The notes: generated by a model not told the origin, from the letters alone. DNA of 64,000 nucleotides from Seriola aureovittata (GCF_021018895.1 NC_079384.1:13965140-14029139); one strand, 5' to 3'; shown: positions 36,441-49,511, counted from the first letter of the stretch. A program made the numbers and translations.

Positions 36441-37479
36441 TATTAACAAAAAATAAACACCTAACTTCCACTTCTCACAAGTGCACTAGTGCATCATAGA
36501 TTAGAACAGGCAGTAATAAGTTATGTTAATATTTCAAAATTAACTGAGCTTTAAAATCAAGTGATCTACTCCACTTAACAGCCGCTCACTATTTCTCTTA
36601 TTTCTTTGGAGCATTTAACCAAAAGAGACTTTTCTTCTGCAGTGTTCAGCCCATAAGTGACTCTGATGAATGCAATCAAGCACTTCCTGTCTTAACGGTT
36701 GTGCTACAACGAGCCGTCTCCTCTGAAGGAATGAATGAATCTTATCACAGCTCATTATCTGTTCTTTGTAATTCCAGAGGTCCTGAATGCTCCTATAGGA
36801 ACCAAGCTCATCTTCCCTGCATGATCTGTATCAGTATAATTTCTAAATTATGACACAGGTAGTTCATGCAATTATGTGTATAGTATGTGCCTCTTGTTCC
36901 TGCGTCATGATGTCTGGTATTACTGCTTGTAATAAACAATGAGAAACATCACTTCTTTACTAGATTGGTATTTGTCTTCCGCTTATCTGTGATTCAGCTT
37001 CCTTTTGTCAACTTCTGCTGTACTATGAGTTTAGTGCTCACTGTACATGTTACAGGTATACTAGAGCTTACACTTAGTATGCTAATGTGTTTGCATAGTA
37101 TTACCATAATGCTAATGTCCTATGCTAACCATTATCAAATATTTGCATTGAGACTGTCCTCCCAAGAAAAATGGCATTTCCCTTTTATTTCAGCAAATTC
37201 AATAACAATATTATATCTTTAAATTCAAGTGACAAAGCCATAAAGGCCAAAGTAATGATTCTTGTTTGTCGGGAGCAAAAGATGAAACAGTGTGAGGTTA
37301 TCGAGCCACAAAGTGTGCAGAGGTATAGTAAGAGGTCTCATGGATGGGCGAACATATTTCAGACTACGACAGTGGACACTGCTGTTTGTTTCCTGTTTCC
37401 TGCTGACAATCAATGCTGGTTTTTAATCATCACCACAATTGTTCTCTAGCCTTAATCAGGTAGTTATTATTTCAAAGAC

Positions 37480-37840
37480 AGTTTGACTTTTTGGGAAATA
37501 TGCCTGTTTGGTTTCTTCTTCTCAGTTACGTGAGAATTCCACTCTTAAGTCTGACCTTTAAATACGCAGCAGACTAACCTAGCTTAGCACAAACTGGAAA
37601 TGGGGAAACAGCTAAAGCTAGCCTGCCTCTATACGCTTACAAACTCCACCCACCAACAATCCAAAAGTCTATTCTTTTAATTCTCAAACAGAAAGCATCC
37701 CCTAACCTAACTGAAATAATTATTTTTACCTGATGCTCTGCTAACACTTTACATTAATAAAATCTGATCCGAACACTGAATAGCTGTTGACGAGACACAG
37801 CTAACAATGATTAAAAAAAAAAACAGCTGAGAGAGTGTAG
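37480..37840. repeat. Dispersed teleost repeat (degenerate)
   Basis: The word order TTTGGGAAATATGC, CTAGCTTAGCACAAACTGG, AAATGGGGAAACAGCTA and TAGCCTGCCTCT is a pattern I know from many percomorph introns. Non-coding. Confidence 0.45.
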
Positions 37841-39936
37841 CTGAAGACTACGTAACGCTCCAAATAATGAAAGTTAAGCCAAGTCTTGCAAGGTATAGCT
37901 GAGTTTGAAATGCTGAGACCGAGTTGGCCTAAAATTGTTTTTTAGTAAATGTGAGTATTTTTGTGTTTTCAGCAGTAATCTTAGCCGAATATCTTTTTTC
38001 AAAAGAAATGTAATAAGCGGTTTTTCCACTGAAAAACTGATTAAATCTTTCTTTTTTTTTTCAGTTTGTGCTTGGCATTGTGCTGACAGGTGTTAGAGTG
38101 TGCAATGTTTTCACATAGTGTCGCATCACACCTTCCTGCCTGAGCTTTTGGAGCAGTGTTGTGTGTTCAGACGGGATGTGAATAAGGTTTCCCAAAGCAT
38201 CTTTCCAGATTGTGTCTTAAATGATTTAATTTCCTCTTCTTTTGATGTTGCACTTTCTACATTGTCCTGCTCTCGCTCACTCAAAAACTGGATTCATGTT
38301 TTTTTCCATCACACCAGCAGGTCATCAGTGTATGTGCCTGTGTCATCCAAGCTTTTAATAATAATCTAGTAAATTGCAGTTTAACCCAAATGGAGTCTTA
38401 AAGAATCTACAGCATCAAAATGGGGCGTTGAATGTGCACAGGGGAGAGCATTTATCATCAAGAGATAATCAACATGTGCTAATTACGTGTGATTTCATCC
38501 ACAGATGTAAGCTGATGGCGTTCTCATTTTATTGCTGAATTTAGATTTTGTGGATCAAGACATATTGACTGCCAGTTCCTGCTACATTATTTGCATTTTC
38601 TCATTCAGCGGGCTCATCTATCTTCTTAACAACTCCAACTGAAGCCATCAGAGATCTTTCAGTTTATTTTTAAACCATACTGAAACTTTTGGTACTGCAG
38701 TTTCCTCCAGTGTGCTGTGTTCTCCTTCCAGGAAAACCAAGCCTTGAAAGACATCATTGTACTCTTAAAGTGAATCATCTGTGTTGATTTCTTTGGTGGC
38801 CGCACCATTCCCATTTATTCTGTTGACCCACTTAATTTCAACACAGGCTTTCAGGCCTGTATAGACTCTAATTATTGGTGATTGCAATTCTAGTCTACAC
38901 TTATAGATTTTTTTATCTGTACTTTTATCATAATAATCATCAGGCTAAATGATATCACATGTGCCTGCAGAAATGTGTCAGATTAGGGTTAATCTTTTCT
39001 TTCTGACATTTCTTGTTCATTTGTTTTTAGTCCCACCAGCAGCATGTCTCTCAGGATCAAAAAGGTCTCTGTTGGTTGGTTTGCTGGTTAATTCAAAATC
39101 AAAATTCAAAGATCAAAATCAAAACTAACAAGAATCCCGTCATCCTCCGCTGTACTTTCAGTTTACTACTAATTAGCAAAGGCTGGCTAACTAACGTGCT
39201 AAGCTAAGATGGAGCGCATCGTGAACACATCAGCATGTTAGCTTTATCATCACTTGTTAGCATGCTGATGTTAACATTTAGCACAAACCAGAGCTGCAAG
39301 CATGACCGTATGTAGCATGACCGTATATTAATTTGCTTGTACTATACTAAGAAATGTGTGTGTGTGTGTTTGCATGTTCATATCTTCCTTGTGCATTTCT
39401 TTCAGTTGTGCAGTGGTCGTCTTGGTGCTGATGGCATTATTAAGAGAGATGTCGTCTTCTCTTAGCAACGTCTCATTTATTACGAAATGATCCCAGTCAC
39501 TGCTCTGTTTCTAATTAGAGACACCTCTGTAACGAGTTCATACACTTGTTGACTGATTCTAACATCACTTGTGCACACACATGAATAGCTGTACTGCTTA
39601 CATGTCAAGGCCGTGGGCTTCAGTATGGAAGCTCAGTCATGTTCATCTTGTGCATTTCCCAACAACAATGGGCAACACTGTCCACACATGGGGTGTATCT
39701 CCTCCGTCCACGTGCACCTTAGCATCATTTTCTGTGTTGCTCTCAGCTTCTAGTCAAGTCCTGAGGATAGTTGTACGCCTGTATTTTAACAATTTCACTG
39801 CAAACTGCTCACTTTGTCTTTGCTTAAAAATATAGCATGTTGGTCAAATTTGTAACTTACTGTCAACTAACTACATTTGGTATTATTTTACAGAGAGAGA
39901 AAGTTAAACTGATTTTAAACTTAATCGTTGACGTAC
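37841..39936. other. Gene-poor stretch
   Basis: AT-rich DNA with no gene recognised. Includes a short GT run near 39355-39370 and a repeat fragment at about 39165-39330. Confidence 0.45.
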
Positions 39937-40716
39937 TGTGCATTCAGAAAGTGTTCAGACACTTTCAAATTTTTCAAATTTTGTTATGTTGCATGCCTCA
40001 TGCTAGAAGAATAATTTTAAAAAAAAATCCCACATCAATCTACACTCCATAACCCATAATGACAATGTGAAATGTTTGAATTGTTTTGTTCGCAAATTTA
40101 TTAAAAAGGAAAAACCGAAATATCAATGTGATTTTGCAAGTTCCTCCCATTTCCAAACAGGAACTCTAGAGCTAATCCAGTGTGACCATCAGGTTCTTGG
40201 TTCAGGACAATGGAGTCCTGGTTGTTAGTTATAGAGGCCACTGTGATCTTGGGAACCTTCAATGCAGCAGAAACGTCTTTGTAGCCTTCCCCAGATCTGT
40301 GCCTCAACACGATCCTGTCTCTGACCTCTGCAGGCAGCTCCTTCCACTTCATGGCTGGGTTTTTAATCTGATATGCGCTGTGTGCCTTCCCCAATCATGT
40401 CCAATCAGCTGAATTCACCACATGTGGACACCAAGGTGTAGAAACATCTCAGAGATGATCAAGAGAAATGGGAGGGAGACACCTGAGCTAAATTTCAAGT
40501 GTCATAGCAAAGTGTCTGAATACTTAAATGTCAATGGGAGATTTCAGTTTTTCCTTTTTAATAAATCTGCAAAAAGAATTAATAATTCTGTTTTCCCTGT
40601 GTCTTTATGAGGTATTGAGTGTAGATTAATGAAGGAAGTTTTTGATTTTAGCATAAGGCTGCAACATAACAAAATGTGAAAAAACTGAAGGGGTCTGAAC
40701 ACTTGAACACAATGTA
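39937..40716 (-). mobile_element. Tc1/mariner-like element, internally deleted
   Basis: The two ends are inverted. The left end reads GTGCATTCAGAAAGTGTTCA and the right end, reversed, reads GTACATTGTGTTCAAGTGTT. TA lies next to each end, as expected for Tc1 insertion. Inner parts of the inverted repeats (about 200 bp each) also pair, including the phrase around AATCTACACTCCATAACCC on the left. On the - strand at 40394 downward a 97-codon frame has KELPAEVRDRIVLRHRSGEG and ALKVPKITVASI. This is the N-terminal DNA-binding region of Tc1 transposase. The catalytic DDE part is missing, so the copy cannot move by itself. Confidence 0.8.
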
Positions 40717-43017
40717 CATTTTCCGCCTTTGAAGAATTGAAGAGAGAGAAACACAGAAACACTAAAACTGCCTGCACTTAAATTTCACATCCTGGGTGCC
40801 AAATTCAGGACAGTTGTTCTCTGAAGGATAAAACAGGACAAACAGAAACAAACACACACACACCCACATATAAAAGAACCATTAAATGTACTCTCTCTAT
40901 AACGGAGAGAGGTGTGTGTGGAGAGTAATGGCTATTGATTCATCACCTTTTCTCTGCTCTGCTCTGCGGGGAGCTCAGAGTTCTCTCCCTCCTGTTTTCT
41001 CAGCAAGAACTCTGTCAAACTTTTAATTGTCACCTCAGAAGAAAAACTTTGACAACAAAAGGCTGTCTGCATTAGCGCAAAGAGTATGTTTGTTTTTGTG
41101 AGTGTGTTTATGTGTCAGCGATGACAGCGGGTCGATACCTCTGTGAGAGACTGGGAGTGACTGAATGTGTTGTGTGAAAGCAGGTGGCAGGCCGGTGTAT
41201 CACTGCTTACCTCTAGTGGTAGAGGGGAAAACTGCAGGTGGCAAGACAGTGATTTCAGGCAGCATTAGTTATTGTGTAAAGCATTGATGCTCATGTAAAC
41301 TCACTCAATCTAGATGTATGTTTTTCACAATGCAAAATGCGTCTTTCACAATTACACATACAAGTGCTATGCAGATCCACACATACATTTTATAGCATTT
41401 TTGGATTTTGCAATATTTTTTACCTTTTTTGTCCATGGTGAATATTTTCTTTATTGAGATGGAAACATTCGACCTGTGAAGATGCGGATGGAATCCAGAA
41501 CAGCTGAAGAAACACATGTATGCAGAAAGGTCACTGGCACTTCATGTACACAATAAAACCATTATTATATTCACACTAAAATAATGCTGCAATTGTTTAA
41601 GTATTATATGAATCAAGTCCAATATTTTTTCTGAAACAAACTCTAATTTTCTATGAGCTACATGTGTCCACAGAATATTAGAGCAAATAAAATCATATTA
41701 CTCCACACAGTACATGTCTCAAGCATTACACTGTAAAATATCATCCATCATGCTGCTCTTTTCTTATTGACCTAATGTCAAAATCTAAGTTTATTGATTT
41801 CAAGTGAAATCAATCTTAAATCTTAAAATGTTTTGTTTTCAGAACTTAAAATCCTGAGCTCTTGACATGATGAGTTGATTGAATGAACTGCTGAGTGTCC
41901 ACTCAACTCATTAAATGAAGTTTCTTAAGAAACATCATCAGCATGTAAGCAGACTTCCCAGCATGCATTTTTCAGAGGGAAAACTCTCCAGAGAATTTTG
42001 TTTTGTAGTTTTAGGAAAATGCATATAATGTACACTTGCTGTGCATCTTTAAAACATGTTAAATTAAGTCATGGTTGTTTCTTCATAATAATGTTCATTC
42101 CTTATCATTTACTGAAGACATTTTCCAAATTTAAGTTAATGTCACGTTTTAAAATTTTTGTAACTCATTAAAGGAGCTAAGAAAGTTTTGCTATTGCTAC
42201 AGCCAGCGTTAGCATTTACAGATGTTCACTTACCAGTCGAGAAGGAATGTTTTAAGTTCAGCAACAAACTTCTTTCCTTTACTCGCCAAGAGCTGCCTCC
42301 TGCGGTGGAAAGCAACGCTAACCAGCCAGCTGCGGCCCGTCTCGTCACTTTCAGATAGCGACTCAGTGTAGCCTCCACTCTGCCCTGAAGATGCAGCGCT
42401 GCTCAGAGGACGTATCAGATCATCTTGTATAATAAAGACAATGATGGCTGAAGCTTGTCAAGAAACCATATTTGGTGGCAGAGAAAACATAGAAATAGCA
42501 TCTTTTAGTGACTTTGAACTAATTATTCAGCCTGTGTACCGTTAACTCACATATTTAAGGCAGCTGTTTGAACCAGTTTGAAATAATTCCTTTGCCTATA
42601 AAAACAAGTGCCATAGCTGAAAACAGTGTACATCATAGGATTGTCAAACTCGATGTTTGTTAGATGAGTGAATATTTCACTTGACGGTTTGCTCTTGTTC
42701 AATTCCCTCAAAAATAAAAATATGTCTGTTCAATGTAGTATAAGTAGAAGTAAATCATTTGGATTGTGGTAACAGAAGGCCTTTTTTCTGGCACCATGCT
42801 CCACAGAATATTTACATAGTTTTGCCCCAGGGGAGGTAAAAATCTAAGAATAGAAATTTTCAGGCCTGGTAGTGTGTTGTTCATTCACTTTACACTTACT
42901 TTCAACTGGAATTGACAGAAAGAAGTCATGAAATAATAATTTTTGCTTTGGAGCAACTATAAAAGAAAGACAGTTACTATTTACAGTGGATTTAGTTTTC
43001 CTGTTGTTTAAAAGAAG
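40717..43017. other. Gene-poor stretch
   Basis: AT-rich DNA without a recognised gene or element. A CA-rich patch lies at 40848-40870. Confidence 0.45.
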
Positions 43018-43256
43018 GTTGAGGAGCGATCTTGTGACTGGAAGGTTGCTGGTTCGATCCCCAGATTGGCAGGATTAAATCTGATTGGGAAAAGTGAAAG
43101 AGCTGCACTCATCCAGCCCTCATCAACACCACTGTGGTGCCCTTGAGCAAAGCCCCCCAACTGCTTCAGTGGCCAGTGGCCATCAGGTTAGACTGTGGTT
43201 GTTCTGGGGAAGCTTCCCGGTGTGAGAGTGTGTGACTGTGTCAGGGCGTTCCTGTA
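43018..43256 (+). mobile_element. tRNA-derived SINE
   Basis: Contains an RNA polymerase III B-box-like GGTTCGATCCC at 43051-43061, preceded by GACTGGAAGGTTGCT, as in tRNA-derived fish SINEs. The body has the typical words CCTTGAGCAAAG and AACTGCTTCAGTGG. The A-box end looks truncated or diverged. I cannot assign the family with certainty. Confidence 0.65.
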
Positions 43257-44986
43257 AAAGAGAGGTGGTCAAAATGAACAAACAGACATGTTACGGTGGT
43301 TACGCCCCCTGTGGGAGTGCATTGGTAATAACTTTATTGCAAAAATACAGGTTCCCTCTTTCCCCGAGCAACACTACCCCAGAACTGACACACATAGTCT
43401 ACACACACCCACAAACAATAAACCAACTTCAGCAGTTAACTCTCCACCCTTCTCTGTCTCTGACCATCATCTCATTCGCAAACACACACTCTCATCCTTT
43501 AGTTTACATTCATTCGCTCTCGTTCTCCACCTCGCTCTCTCTCCCTCCTTGTTGCTCTCTTTTTGCATTCCATTGGATGAAACATGGTAGTAGATGCAGA
43601 ACAACAAAGTTCACCAGCAGCATTAAACGTGAGATTCTCTTCCTCCTCTCCGTGTGTCTCTGCTAGAGTCCATTGAGAGCGCCCGTGGGTGGGTGTGTCT
43701 GCCTCCTGACTGTCTCTGATACAGGATCGTGAGGGAAGGTTGATTTGCATAGCGGACTCATGCGCTACAATTGGCTACATTCTCCCACATCCAGAACCCA
43801 AACGAAAACAAACTGACAAACAAACAAACAAACAAACCAAAAAACAACAACAAAATCGGAACCTAAATGAAAACAGCAATGTTAAATATGCTCTCTGAGT
43901 TAAGTGCCAACCTTTGGTTTAGTTACAACGATCAATCAACATCAGTAAATTCTTGAAAAACGTCACATTGGCCAGTTGTTTCATAAGGACTTTGTTATTT
44001 TATATGATATCTAATAGAATAAAGCATATAATAAACATACTCTACACATGTCAGAATGCTACTCAGTAAAGGGGGGAGTGAGTTAAGTTATAACTGTTCA
44101 TTACTGTATAATAACTGTTCATACAACTGAGGAATGGTTGACATCTCTGAAGAAGATAGCTCACTGGCTGAAAATATACCTCTAATACATATATATCACA
44201 TAAAGCATAATCATATTAGACATGTCACTGTCTCAGGCTGAAGATGAGCGTTTTTCCTATTCACATCTGAGGTCTCAAAACCAGTTTCAGTGGGTGGGAG
44301 AAATAATAAAAGTGTGGATTCATAAGTGCCACTGAAGTTCACCTGAGGCCTTTTAAGTAAAACAAACGCCATCGACTTCTCTCCACCTGCTTCTCAGTCA
44401 AATAGCCTTCGGAAAGTGCACTTCTGCCGAGTAACCTTGCAAAGCGCACTTGAGTCGTCTCTAGTTTCATTGATAAAGCCTAAGAGAAGGGTTTCCCTAA
44501 CCTACATTCTCTCGTTCCTTCTCCACTTTCCTCCCCTGCCGGCCTATTTCTGGTGCTACCGTTTCCTGTTTGGAAGAAAAAAAGCAAGCGAGAATAAAAG
44601 AGAGCAAGAAAGGAAAGAAGGAGAGGAAAGAAGCAGAGAAAAAGGAAGCGCTTTTCTTGTTTAATCTCCCGGTAGAAACGGGAGAGCTGTCATTAGGTCG
44701 GCGAGCGGTTTTGGGGGGGCGGAAACTCCAGCTAGACACTTGTGAAGTGCACTCCACTCGTATTTGAAATGCAGACATGAGGAAGTACCACTTTAAGTTT
44801 ATCAATATTCGTTAATTATCATTATCAACATTCCATAAGGTCTTATTAATTAACATACAGGTTTCATACATGAGTTTTTCTGTACATGACTTTTAGTTAT
44901 AGAGAGTTCGGTCTCGGGCGGGTTTACTGTGCGCGCACACAGGAAGAAGAAAAACAAACAAACCCTAAAACAAAAAGAGAAAAAAT
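43257..44986. other. Stretch without a recognised gene
   Basis: Open frames of up to 144 codons at 43232-43666 show no known domain and are likely chance. The purine-rich block at 44570-44650 is low-complexity. Confidence 0.4.
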
Positions 44987-45077
44987 ATGGCTGTCCATCT
45001 GAAACAGACCCAGTTCGGCTACGTGTGCGTCCAACAGGAAATGCCCGTGAAGAAAGAGGAAGAGGCGTGGCTACTTG
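44987..45077 (+). CDS. Candidate first coding exon of an unidentified + strand gene
   Basis: ATG at 44987 opens a frame beginning MAVHLKQTQFGYVCVQQ and continuing with EMPVKKEEEAWLL. It ends in a good donor (GGTAAGAG) after 30 codons plus one base. The surrounding 0.8 kb is GC-rich. Two further + strand open segments follow (45113-45343 and about 45558-45613 or longer), the latter flanked by an acceptor-like CCAATTCCAG and a GTGAGA donor. I could not join them in phase with certainty and recognise no family. The reverse strand is also open, so the signal might be a - strand reading or chance. Confidence 0.25.
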
Positions 45078-45343
45078 GTAAGAGCCTCCCCCTGAGCTGA
45101 GGGTCCTGTGGGATGGAGGGCGAGTCTGCCGAGGGCTCAGGTCCTGATCAGACCCGGCCGGTGAGCCACCAACGCCAAACTGACAACACCACTGAAAGCG
45201 GCATGCTCGCCAGGCTGACTGCACAGGGGAAACCCTCGGAAAACCCAGGGGGAGACGAGAAACAACAGTCCCGGGAAGTAGGGGGGAAGGTTGAGGTTGT
45301 AGTTGGGGGTCAGAGTGACTGCATAGACAGAATAGTAGGTTAA

Positions 45344-45398
45344 AGGAAGGGAGGGAGGAAGGAAGGGAGGGAGGGAGGGAGGGAGGGAGGAAGGCAAG
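45344..45398. repeat. (GGGA)n/(GGAA)n low-complexity tract
   Basis: Imperfect purine tetranucleotide array of about 55 bp. Confidence 0.9.
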
Positions 45399-46798
45399 GA
45401 GGGGCTAAGCAGGTTGCTGCAGGCGCTGAGGGAGGCTCTACGTCAGTGCAGATGTGCATGTGTGCGTGCATGTGTTTTGCGTGTGCATGTCGTTTGAGGG
45501 AGAAGGAGAAAGGACAGGATAGGAGTTGAGTTTGATCCTCCTGAGCCAATTCCAGGTCCGTCAAGGCGAGGCCGCCGAGGACCCCGGCGCTGATGCCCCA
45601 TGTGGAAGTGGACGCGGTGAGACATTAGTGAAGCAGAGTGGGACTCTGGTCAGAAGACAGCTTGACCCCCGTCAGACACAGCCAGAAACTCCCTGCGCCG
45701 CCCGACAGCTCCTGGACAAGAGGAGAGAATGAACAACTGGTCAGCGAGGACTGGCACTGTAGCGCGTATAGGCAAACAAACTCCCTGATGAAGGCAAGAC
45801 CGCACGAAACATCTGGGGAATGAAGCATCTTCCAATGAGGGCAAACTAATGGAAATATTACTAATAATATATATATTTAATAGTGTCTCCACTGGAGAAC
45901 ATATTGGTATAAGGCATGAATAACAACATCTTGAAGGAATCCTTCAGATCGATGTGCATTAGCCTCAACTCACGCAGCGAGGTGTGATTTTTGCACTCTG
46001 AAAGTGAATAAGTGTAAAAACCTGAACTGACACCTCTGCTTGTCAGACTGTTTGTTACCTTTTAAGTTCCGCGAAAGGGGGACCTTAAATGACACAAACA
46101 ATCCAGGGATGTCTGCAGTTATTCCTGTGCGTTGGCACAGAATGAACCTTCAACATTTGGAAATACAAGTGCATTCGCCCTGATTCTGTTGGTTGCTCTT
46201 GTTAAAATGATACTTATTCCACAACTTAATTTTCTAAATGAAATCACAGAGCCTTGTTTATATTCTTCGAAGTGATACCTTAGTAATTAAACTGTTGAGA
46301 TATCCTCCCTGTAGCATCTGGATGCAGTTAGGGTACAAAATGTAGGTGATTTCCGCTGGAAGTTTTAAATAAATTTGACACATGACAGATTCGCACAGGG
46401 ATGAAAATCACCTTTGGGTGTCCACAGTTATTACAAATCACTGCACATCCCCAGGATATGGCCATGTGCAAATAGGGACTTAGCCTACTTTTGTGCCAGA
46501 TGGGTCTGCTTTGCCAGAAAGTGAAATGTTCACCAGAAAATTAATAAAATATCAGGAATATCAGTGCTCTGAAGCCACTCATCTGGCACGCAAAGTAGCT
46601 CAACCAAGGAAATCCAGTAAGTAAACTGTTCCCAGTCTTTAGCAGATGAATGGTATTTGCCTTTAAAGTCTATAAGTGTGAGGTAATATCAGCTCAGCGC
46701 AGTGTTTACCTGTGAAGCAGTGGAAGGAGGTGGTGATGAGAAGGTGTTGGTGATGAGGAGGATGGAGGAGATGATAGTGGTGGAATAGCAACAGGGAC

Positions 46799-46849
46799 TC
46801 AGAAGAGAGGAAGTAAGCAAGGAGAGGCACTGACATCAGCCTGCTTCAC
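46799..46849 (-). CDS. usp54: Candidate short terminal exon of usp54
   Basis: On the - strand a (CT)n tract (46854-46901) ends in CTCAAAG and could act as polypyrimidine tract and acceptor. Read in phase 0, which is the phase left by the exon ending at 47091, it gives 16 residues (VKQADVSASPCLLPLF) and then TGA. This would give a protein much shorter than mammalian USP54, and nothing in the peptide resembles the known C-terminus. A stop is easy to reach by chance, so this is only a possibility. Confidence 0.2.
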   Translation of the reverse strand: MKQADVSASPCLLPLF

Positions 46850-46853
46850 CTTT

Positions 46854-46855
46854 GA

Positions 46856-46901
<46 letters not shown>
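46854..46901. repeat. (GA)n microsatellite
   Basis: GA run of about 48 bp with one CA interruption. On the - strand it reads (CT)n. Confidence 0.95.
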
Positions 46902-46904
<3 letters not shown>

Positions 46905-47090
46905 GAGAAGGAAGAGAAGCAGAGAGCGGGAGGACAGAAAAAGCGAGACAAGAGGAGGAAACAGGACAAACAGCGGGGAACAAGAGCACAGGGAAAAGCA
47001 ATGCGTAAAATGCCACGGCGGGAAATCGGGCAGATGCAGTTTAATAGCATGGCCACAGGGGGGCAGCAGAGATGAGGAAGTCACACTCAC

Positions 47091-47222
47091 AAAGCTGCGG
47101 GTTGCAGTCAGGCGGCTGCGGCGCGAGGTCACTACTGTGCCGCTCAGGCTGCGTCCAATTCGCCTCAGATTTTCCCCGTCATCAGGCTCCACCCCAAAAC
47201 GCAGATCCCGCAACATCATTGG
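47091..47222 (-). CDS. usp54: usp54 exon (last one placed with confidence)
   Basis: 44 codons, phase 0 at both ends. The acceptor is CTCTGCAG and the donor GTGAGT at 47090-47085. It carries [15 protein letters not shown], a strongly conserved USP54 stretch, and ends TATRSF. This aligns with the SHSF part of mammalian USP54, after which mammals have about 300 more residues. Confidence 0.9.
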
Positions 47223-48482
47223 CTGCAGAGGGAGAAAAGTCTGTCAGATAATGGGAAATGGATCCAAATGATGCCCAGTGACCATGTGAGGGGATTTCTG
47301 TTTGAAAGATTACGTAGGTGTTACCTTGTTGAGGTAGGTGGGGGTGCTGGCGCAGTCCGCCCCGTACACACTCCTCTCCATGTCTGCGTTGGGGGTCTTG
47401 GAGCGAGCCTGCCCTCCCACCCTGGATATGAGCCTCTCTGATGGGCTGCAGCCTGAACACACACACAGCAGTTTTGACAACATCATTCATATATTCAATA
47501 TGAATTCTGCTCCAACCCTTCACTGAAGCTATATATCACACTTTTTGAATAATCTGTTCTGTGGTTGCCTCATTTTAGCATATTAAAAAATTCTGCATGT
47601 CTTGTGCATCAATTTATAAACATTTTCCTGTAATTTATCTGTGGAAACTTTGGATTTTGGCTGGAATTTAATATAAAGTTCTGTGAGTTAGTAAAGTAAT
47701 GTGACAGCACAAGTGCAGCGGTGCTCTGCAAAAATACACTGAAATGTCGAACATCCATATAAAAAACCCAGACTCATAACTTCCCGGAATTAGCTGCAAC
47801 AACCTGTCCTAACCTAACCCCATGCTACATGCTAATTATAAACAGCAGATGTAATATAGTGTTTTATACTGAAAGGAAATGGTACAATACTCCAGAATAC
47901 AGCACACTCACAAGTCAACCGTTCCTTAGTGTGTATACTGACGTATATGAAGTATAATTTTGTCACTTTTACAGTGCAAACACACAGCACACATTTACAA
48001 CCTGCTTAGAAATAGTGTGTACAGTATAGAACTGGGACAAAGCTTTTAATTGGTTTCCAATAATAAAGACCACTGAGCGTCCACAAAACATGGTTTTACA
48101 TGTGTATCTTTGTACATTTATAACCTCGATTCAAGCAGAATCCAAATGTAATAATAGACATATTGTGCATTATGTGAATTTCAGTTTCTGGAGTTAACAG
48201 CAAACTTTACTATACAGTAGCACAGGACTGCAACTGATAATTATTTTCAGTATCACTAAGTCTTTTTGATTGATCGATTAATCATTAAGTCCATATAATC
48301 TGACCAACAAAACATATTCTTTACAAAATGACAAAATTACACCATTTATCAAAATTATTGATTCATAATTATTGATTCATATCTAATGATCCACCTCATC
48401 GTTCATGTATGTGGTCATAATAACTTTCAATTAATTAAAACAGTTCACTAGTTTAAGGCTGTATTATAGCAGCTCTTGGCTT

Positions 48483-48537
<55 letters not shown>

Positions 48538-49511
48538 GTACCTGTCCTCCCAGCCTGCAGACTGGCCTGGTAAAGGGAGTCAAGCTCAGACAGCTCAGCC
48601 TCTTCGCGCTCACAGCAGGGATCACTGTGTTGCCCTGGGGCAAGCTGGGAGCTGTAGTGCCCTGGAGAAGACTGGCAACTGTAGCTGTAGTTCTGGCTGG
48701 ACGTCTGTGGCCTGATGGGAACACAGCAGTCGGGGGGCGTGCTGTAAGGCGTCACCACGGCGTCGGGGCGGTCCAAACTCCAGGAGGACCAATGACGTGT
48801 GCGGCTGTCACAAGCGGCCCCGTGCTTCGGCCAGTGCTGAGCGGCGCCGGTGGGGGAATGGGGCCGAGGAGGCTGCCAGAGAGGCGTGAGAGGTTTCCTA
48901 GGCCCAGAGGCTTCCACAGGGGAAGACGAGGGAGGAGTAGAGGGCAGAGGGGGAGGGTGCGCGTGTGTGGGTTCAAGGTGTGTGGAGTGTGCGGTGTGCG
49001 TGGTGTGTGTATCCCAGAGACGCAGAGGAAGCGAGGGCAGAGAGATGGCTAAGTGCTTCCCCAGAGGTCTGACACTCACCCCCCCTGCCTGCAGCAACTC
49101 ACACAGCCTCACCCCCGTCCCCTCCCTCCCATCCTCACCTTCCTCCCCTCTCCTCCCCACGCATCCGCCCACATCCTCCTCTTCCCCTCGGCTGGAAGGG
49201 GCGCAAGGGTGAGCGATGCTGAGGGTGAGCGGGGGTCGAGGGGGAGAGGGCCGATAGGGTGGAGGGGGCGGGTCCAGGCCCAGAGCAGCGTCCTGGTTGG
49301 GCGTTGCCTGGTCCTCTTCCTCCTCCTGATTGGGCGTCAGCAGTACTTGGACCGGGCCAGGCTGTTCACTGGAGGAGAGAGAGGAGAGGGAGGGTGTCAG
49401 TCAGCCAGCAGCACAAAAAAAAAAAAAGCTCTGACGTCAGGTGAGTTACTGCATAGAGGGAAGGTCACAACAGCATACCAGGATAAACAAGCAGACACAC
49501 ACACACACACA

